Source of the DNA: Exophiala sp. HKRS030
Taxonomy: Eukaryota; Ascomycota; Eurotiomycetes; Chaetothyriales; Herpotrichiellaceae
Direction: 5' to 3'
Assembly (NCBI GenBank): GCA_023897205.1
Contig: JAHWDD010000006.1
Span: 4,278,001-4,342,000, forward strand
Length of the DNA stretch: 64,000 nucleotides
Of this stretch, positions 57,610 to 64,000 are shown in pieces (position 1 is the first letter of the stretch; each line of letters opens with the position of its first letter). The translations under genes were made by a program, and so were the position numbers. The notes below the pieces were generated by a model. It had not been told where the DNA came from. It ran no database searches and was given only the letters and a program-made list of their open reading frames with translations.

Positions 57610-59153
57610 ATGATGGAGAAGATGACGGCGAAGCTATCACTACCAAATCTCACGCCGCCATGGTGTCGCTGGACACCCGACAACCCACCACCACTCACGC
57701 TCAAGCTCAACATCCTATACGCATGTGCCAGCGGCTTCACAGCGGCGAACCTGTACTACAGTCACCCGATCCTGAATGTCCTGGCCGAAGACTTCCATAC
57801 ATCGCAAGCTAGTGTAGCGAGCATACCAGCGCTGGCCCAGGCTGGAGATGCGACAGGGTTGCTGTTGATCGCGCCTCTCGCCGACTATTTGCCTCGTCGC
57901 CCGTTCGCATTGTTCATGTTGTCATGCTCGATGGCACTCTGGTGAGCAGTCCTCAAGTCGTACCCCTTATCCGCCTTACTACCTCGCCCTACCCTTCCAC
58001 CTCCCCAGCTCCTGAACACCTCTCTACTCTCTACGAATACTACACATCATACCACAAAACCCCCGAAATCCAACCTCACTAACACCTATCCAGGGCCGGC
58101 CTCTGCATAACCTCCAACCTCGCACTCTTCCAGGCCCTGACATACCTCTCTGCCTGTTTCACAGGGGTATTATCACAAATGATGCTGCCGCTGGTAGCAG
58201 AGCTCTCGACCAGCGAAACACGGGCATTCAACATCTCCATCATCGGGGCAGGGCCCACACTCGCAATCCTGGTCGCGCGCATCCTGTCCGGCATCGTCGC
58301 CAACTACACATCATGGCGCAACATCTACTGGCTCGCGCTGGGGCTACAGGGCAGCGTCCTGATCGCCCTCTGGCTATGCATGCCGGCCTACCCGGCCGTC
58401 AACCCATCCTCGTCCCCACGCTCACTCGTCAGACAATACCCACGCATCCTCTGGAGCATCGGGACCATGTACACACGACACGCGGTGCTCGTGCAAGCAG
58501 GGCTTCTATCCTTCTGCACCTTCTTCACCGTGTCCTCGTTCTGGACGACCCTGACATTCCTTCTCAGCGGGGCACCATACCACTACTCGACATTGGTAAT
58601 CGGACTATTCGGCCTCGTGGGCGCGGCAACCATGGTTCTCGGGCCACTGTACGCGCGGTTCGTTGTGCGGCCGCTCGGCGAGCCGCTGTTCTCCGCCGTG
58701 GTCGGCATCACCGTGAGTCTGGCGGGGATCGTGGTCGGGACGTTCGTGGGCAGAGCCCATATCGCCGGCCCGGTCGTGCAAGCGCTGTTTCTCGACGCTG
58801 GGCTGATGATCTTGACCATTTCAAACCGTGTCGCCATCCATCCGTGCGAGCCGAATGGGACCAATCGCATCAATACTGCGTTTGTCTGCTTGACGTATCT
58901 GGGCCTGTTGAGCGGCACCAAGGCCGGCAATCTCGTCTATGAGAGGAATGGCGGTTGGTTGGCCGCCGGCGGGTTGAGTCTTGCGGTCATGGCGGTCAGT
59001 TATGTGATTGTGCTGGCCAGGGGCCCGCATGAAACCGCCTGGCTGGGCTGGAGTGGTGGCTGGAGACGTGAGTCGAGTTTGGTGGTCAAGAACAAGGGGA
59101 GCCTGGGTGTTGGTGATGAGGAGGAGGTTGTGTCGGTGGAGAGGGAGAAGTGA
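57610..59153 (+). CDS. MFS transporter, drug/metabolite efflux type
   Basis: Two exons, 57610-57941 and 58094-59153, give 463 aa; the 152-nt intron is long for this window. The protein begins MMEKMTAKLS and has 12 predicted helices. Landmarks are YACASGFTAANLYYSHPIL, APLADYLPRRPFALFML (the MFS motif A loop), PLVAELSTSETRAFNISI, and the ARILSGIVANYTSWRNIYW helix. It resembles bacterial-type MFS efflux proteins (YnfM-like) more than fungal sugar porters. The coding GC is visibly higher than in the adjacent genes. The substrate is unknown. The L15 gene lies divergently upstream. No frameshift. Confidence 0.88.
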
Positions 59154-59367
59154 CGGAGGGCTTACGGAGATGTGTTGTGGTGACTAATGTGCTTGTATGA
59201 TATTCGTATAGGGATTCATGGATACCAAAATATGGGCTTAGAACACATAGATACATTTCATAGTCACGAAGATACGAAGTTATAACTGTAATTGTCGATT
59301 TGTGATGATCTTGCCTCTGTTGTGAAGACTTCTAGTGGAAATCTTTTTTAAAGTATCGTGTTATCAC

Positions 59368-60371
59368 CTACTGGGTTTTACCTCGAGTCTCTTCTTTTCT
59401 GGTGTTCGTGGTAGACGCCTGTGCAGCAAGGCAGAGCTTGCCGACGGCTTTCTCAGTATTTCTGGCAACCGTCTTCCATCCAATGCTATTAGATGCAGGG
59501 ATTTGGTCATTAATACCTCTAAGCAGCAGTGACCTTGCTTGTCGTTCCTCCTCACTAGTCAGGTCATCATCTCTTCCCTTACCTTCTTCAGAGTGATCGG
59601 TCATTAACCTTCCAACGTCTGACTTAACAACTGCTTTACAAGCACGCAACAAGTTCAAAGCAATCTCCTTATCTTCCTTTAAAGCTGCATCCATCTCTTG
59701 CAGAGTATTCTGGGGCCGGGCTCTCTCGGTGACCTGATGATACGCGACGATCAAATGGTCTGATTCTCGAAATAGTTCAATCAATCGATTGCAAAATGAC
59801 TGACCCTCAGGTCCCAGCGAGTTGACCAAGATAGGCTGTGTAGGTTCGATAGTGGCGGTCTTGTTATTGGTTACAAGGTCCGCTAAAGCCGACCTAGCCA
59901 GGGGCAGAAATGCCTGTTCGAATATATTACGGTCTGATAAACTGTAGCCATCTCAGTCATCACGCCCAGACCCTCGAACGTGATAGTCCAAGAAAACACC
60001 GACCTTCTGTGTCTAGCATCGTCCAACATCTCAACAACCTCTGAATGGCGTTGCTTGATATGGTTCGAGAAATCCTGCGGCCAAACATCTGGCTCTTTGA
60101 GTCTTTCGTAGATCTTTGACATTTGCTCGGTATCAATGCTAAAGCAAACTTACAATCAGACGCTGTGTTGATAGCAGGTAATATCAAGATTGGAAGAGAT
60201 AACTGTGTTCTGACCTTACCTCAGCTCCTGATCTTCTTGTTCCAGAGAGTCCCCGATGGAGATCTGAGAATGTTGGTGCTGTTCATGCTGGTCTTCGTAT
60301 CCGTTGAAGTCATCGTCGACGTCAATGAGTTCTTGGACGAATTTGCGCTTTTGCCCTCGTGTTCGCGGCAT
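59368..60371 (-). CDS. Hypothetical coiled-coil protein (three exons)
   Basis: I read exons 60371-60220, 60138-60004 and 59941-59368, giving 286 aa; all phases match. The first exon starts MPRTRGQKRKF, a basic nuclear-type N-terminus followed by an acidic Glu/Asp/His stretch. The middle is helical (IYERLKEPDVW, HSEVVEMLDDARHR, NIFEQAFLPLARSALADL) and the rest is charged and helical up to a Lys/Thr-rich end (KEETRGKTQ). I recognise no family. Junction 2 uses a GTCGGT donor, weaker than the others, chosen because it joins two clearly protein-like segments. A nuclear or chromatin-linked role would be a guess. It is convergent with the MFS gene. Confidence 0.68.
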
Positions 60372-61436
60372 CGATTGAGTCTTGTGTCTCACTGCCCTAG
60401 GAAATGTTGAGGGAAATTGCACTCGCAGTTGATGGGTACGATTGATGTTGGCCGCTGATTGTCATATGTGTCATGTGAGCTTGGGGCCCGGGTAGGCCTG
60501 GTAGAGGATGCTCGATTATATCAAGCTTCTTGTTCACCTGGCATACAGTTTTCCAAATTGCAACCCTGGATGTGTCGTAGAGACCTGCAGTGATCCCTTT
60601 GTCCGTGGGCACCCGTTGAAGATTTTGACGAAGGAGAAACTCGAGCACCTGGCGAGGTAAAATGGGAAAGAGCTTCATACCCTCAGGCAGTCACGACCCA
60701 CCTACAATTCGTCACTCTGTGCCGGCTTGAGTTGTGCTTTGCGTAATAGTCAGAAGATAAAATGTCTTATTGGATCAACTCCTTCTCATTGTAGGCTCAT
60801 GACTGTCAATATTGTACAGAGAAATGAGGAGTCAACTTAGGAGATCAACTACCAGCCCAAACGCTAGTAACAGGAATGGTCATGATCAAAATTCTGTAAC
60901 CATTTCATGCTCACTTGATAAAACTTGATAGCAAATTTCCCCGGGTCCAACATGTGACAGCCATGAAAGATCGACCAGCAATTTCCCAATAGCTACCGTC
61001 CTGACACAAGAAATTCTGAAACTCTCGTTCTTACGCAAGAAAACAATAAATGATCTGAAAGTTTGTCCAGCACCATGTGGACGCAACCACTGTCTTTTGA
61101 ATGAGCGACTCCTCGAGGAGCATGCATTAGCCAAGGAAATATGAATGAGAGTCCTCCGGTGAGCTTATTGTACGTGCAGAAGCCATAATGAATTCGCCGT
61201 CATGTAATTAAATTCTGTTTCATCTCTTTTTTGATTCGTACCCCGATGCGTATGGTCTAGCTCTGAATGCCATTGATGTAAAATATTTCTTGACAGTGTA
61301 AAGTTTGTAAAAGGATGTCTACATTTTGGTCCTCGGACAAATCGAAGGAGGCTGTGAGGGTTGTGTTGTGAAGGAGAGATGCTTTGAAAAGGAAAGATAA
61401 ATGCCTAGGGCCAGATGAAGTGAATTAGGGGCCATT
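60372..61436. other. Intergenic region
   Basis: About 1.06 kb between two minus-strand genes. No supported gene, only short frames. Confidence 0.5.
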
Positions 61437-64000
61437 TCATGAGCCCAGTGACAGTCCTTGGAATCGACCAAGCCAATTGACATCGCCTGCTTGGTTCGAG
61501 GCTCTCGTACGGTAGTCATGTCGATTACTGGCGAAATTGGGAGCGTTGGGGTTAAGCGAAGGGTATGGCTGTGAATAGTAAGGAAGGTATGTATCCATCT
61601 GATTTGGAATGCCCTGGGAGTACGAGCTCACTCCTGGTTGGAGTTGGTGTGGTGCACCACCCACGTCGTTGAATTGACCAAAGTATGGAGACCTCATTCC
61701 TTGTGACTGCCCATTGAAGGTCCGGTCTGCATCGAATGTGTCACCAAAAGGTGTTGTGACCGCTTGAGGTCCATGTCCAAGTCCAAGTTGAGGCTGTTGA
61801 GGTTGATGTTGTTGCTGTGGTTGTCGTCTGCGATGTCTTTCGTCATTCGTTGGAGTGCCATAAGCCGGGGTGAGGCCGAGAGATGCCGTCGGAGTCTGGA
61901 ATGAAGCTGGGTTAATCGCGGACATCCAGATCCTGGTCTTGTAAATCTTAAACAAGTCCGTCACCAGGTGATTGAAGTTGATGTAGTTGTCGGCGAAGTA
62001 ATAGAATGTGAGCTTCTTGCTGTCCCTGCGCAATGTTAGAGAGGCAACCCTATCTTCACTTTGACAACTTACATCTGAAATTCAGCATCGAGAATTTCCA
62101 TATTCAAGCGATGGTCAACAACCTTCTGCTGACAAACTCGCTTTGCCTTGGCCTCGTTACCTTCTTTGTCTTTGAGAGATTGAATTTCATGATTCTGAGC
62201 GAGCCGCTTGATCATTTTAGGTTTCAAGTCAGGATGAGCACTATCATGTGGCCCTTGGTGTCCCTGCGGTCCCATCCCCCGACGGCGCTACCCTGTCGAC
62301 CTGGTGCACCATTCGGGTTGACGACATTGGGACCTCCATTTCGACTCTGCATGGAGAACATCATCAGCCATTTGTAATGTTCCTCGGCGTAATATTCCTT
62401 GTAGCGTCTGGCGTCGTCCCATGTAACATTAGTATGTTGTACGGTACCGAGATCAGTGCCTCGGTCTGCTTCGACAATTACAAGATCTCCCACGTTGACG
62501 TGGAGCCCAGTCCCTTCTTGAATGTAAAATACATCTGATCTGCAGCATTTAAAGTTCACAATGTAGAGAGGCTGAGTAGTCGGCTCGAGGAAACTCCCGA
62601 TTCCCAGGTGATGTGCGAATGCTTGAGGCTCTGTGTGTGCCTGATGAACTCGAGCTTCGGCGGCTCGACGGGTAGATTCGGTGGCATTGAAATAAGCTGC
62701 TGCAAATTGACGATAGCGTAAGTACACATTCATCATTTCGTTTTCCTTGATCTGTGACGCAGATAGGGCGGACTTACGATCATCTCCTTGGGAAATCTCC
62801 TGGGAACCACTTTCATAGTTTGTCAAATCATCTTCACGTCCTGGGAGATTAGTTTTATCAACTGTTATAGAGGGCCACGGAAGTATCTCACCGGTTGAGC
62901 TAAAGGATCCGTGTCGAGTAGGAACATCTGCAAACGAATGACGTCGGCTCTGGGGAGCTTCTGGTATTGGTCCAAAGCCCAGCGAAGTTTGCCATTGTGC
63001 CCTCCGGGTGCCATCAAGTGGTCGAACATCCAAAGGTGATCCTGGTGCTCTTTCGACAAACGGGCCAACCTGTTCACTCAGGCGTCGTTGGATGCCGTCG
63101 CGACCACGTCCGGCGGTTTTTGAAAAATCATCTATATCATCAATCGCAGTCTCTGTCTCTTCGAGTAATGGACCTTGAAGTCTGGACTGTCGAAATCCTG
63201 CGGCGGGGTGTTGAGTCTGAGTGGTTGAAGACGAAGTCCTGTCACGATGCGCGGCATGTCGAAGTTTAGCATTTTCCTTTTCCAACATCTCGATCATGCG
63301 TGCTTGTTCCAGGGCGATGGAATTTGATGCGCCTCTCGCGTCCTCTTCGTCGTCGTCTTCTCGTAGACGGCCTAATCCAACAGGGTCTGCGCCACCTAAG
63401 CCATTTGTCCTCGAGATCCGTCTAGTAAGTCCCGGGGCTTGACCGGCGAGTCTCGTGCGCGTGGCTTCAGTCGATGTTGACAGAGGATTGACAGAACTTT
63501 GTGCATTCGTGGTGTCAAGTTGTCCAACTGAGTAGGATTGGGAGCGATAAGTCTTTGGAGTTGGTTGTAAAGGAATCGAAAACGGAATGCCGTTTTCACC
63601 ATTTGCAGGCAGGACTTCCTGAAGCCTAGAGGGAGGTTCCTTCCGTCCGTCCTGGCCCCAGATATTCCATCCTGAGTAGCCAGCTGAAGAGTTTGGCCAG
63701 CCAGCTTGATTGGATGTATTGATACTGGTCCAAGGTGAGTGCTCTGATCCTGGTGTTCCTGGATGCGAGCCTGAAGGGCTATAAGGTCCAGTGATGGATG
63801 GTTTCCGATTTGGATTATAGGAAGAAGTGTCATTCAGCCAAGAAGTTCGTCTAGTGGGTCGAGCATGTTTGGCGTTGCCTGAGGAAGTGGTTTTGCCGTG
63901 CTCGACTTCATCATCCGATGAGGCAAGAGCTTCTGAATCAGGCGTTGATCTCCGTAGTCCAGGGTTAGATTTTTCGAGTAACAAAGATGCAGGAGCTTGA
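61437..64000 (-). CDS. PSP1 C-terminal domain protein (5' end off the right edge; apparent frameshift)
   Basis: The gene enters at 64000 and ends at 61437. The visible N-terminal 400 residues are Ser/Pro/Asn-rich and disordered, with a short coiled coil (ALEQARMIEMLEKENAKLR). The PSP1 domain follows: YIVNFKCCRSDVFYI, GLHVNVGDLVIVEADRGTDLGTV, DLKPKMIKRLAQNHEIQSLKDKE, and KLTFYYFADNYINFNHLVTDLFKIYKTRIWM. A 51-nt intron (62891-62841, GTGAGA donor) is a multiple of three and therefore silent in the frame; another lies at 62072-62026. At 62276-62280 one C is missing: GGWDRRD should read GGMGPQG. Yeast Psp1 suppresses DNA polymerase alpha mutants; related fungal proteins have been linked to polarity and mRNA, so the function is open. 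The Gln/Pro-rich C-terminus ends FQGLSLGS. Confidence 0.9.

Overview
The window is nuclear DNA from a filamentous ascomycete (Pezizomycotina). Genes on both strands are interrupted by short introns of about 48-70 nt, with GTRAGT-like donors, CTAAC/CTGAC branch sites and NAG acceptors. The protein families fit that group: fungal Zn2Cys6 regulator, HET domain protein, UstYa/DUF3328 protein, siderophore transporter, and Vps8, Pex13 and Dph3 orthologues. The class (Dothideomycetes or Eurotiomycetes are the likeliest) cannot be fixed from what I can see. I support 23 protein genes; two run off the edges (VPS8 on the left, a PSP1-domain gene on the right). I saw no rRNA, CRISPR array, intact transposon or convincing tRNA.

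Layout. 1-7.3 kb: VPS8 (CORVET tethering) divergent from PEX13 (peroxisome import). 8.9-17 kb: an RRM protein with about 3 kb of gene-free DNA upstream, a small zinc-ribbon protein and a hypothetical protein. 17.9-25.2 kb: 6-phosphogluconolactonase, an EF-hand MscS channel and a single-pass Ser/Thr-rich membrane protein. 26.9-31.7 kb: a tiny four-exon secreted Tyr/Gly-rich protein, a UstYa-family protein and a four-pass membrane protein. 34-35 kb: an F-box-like protein. 37.6-44.7 kb: an MFS sugar transporter, a divergent Zn2Cys6 regulator and a convergent PF04199 cyclase, which look like a small catabolic cluster. 47.6-49.6 kb: a siderophore transporter with an SreA-type iron-regulatory site upstream. 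50-64 kb: ASCC1/AKAP7-like phosphoesterase-fold protein, DPH3, HET protein, ribosomal protein L15, a second MFS transporter, a coiled-coil hypothetical and the PSP1-domain protein.

The strongest anomaly is quality-related. Seven places in six conserved genes need exactly one extra G or C, each inside a G/C run, to restore the conserved reading frame. All are single-base losses, and several other multi-kilobase genes are intact. This looks like systematic homopolymer under-calling rather than gene decay, and it should be fixed before any of the six is called a pseudogene.

The most interesting biological leads are: the UstYa-family gene lying 1.6 kb from a signal-peptide-bearing Tyr-rich repeat protein (a possible but unproven RiPP-type pairing, lacking KR sites); the transporter-regulator-cyclase trio; the iron-regulatory site at the siderophore transporter; a recurrent TACGGAGTA motif that twice sits in an inverted repeat; and repeated use of A-A-G/A-G acceptors instead of YAG.
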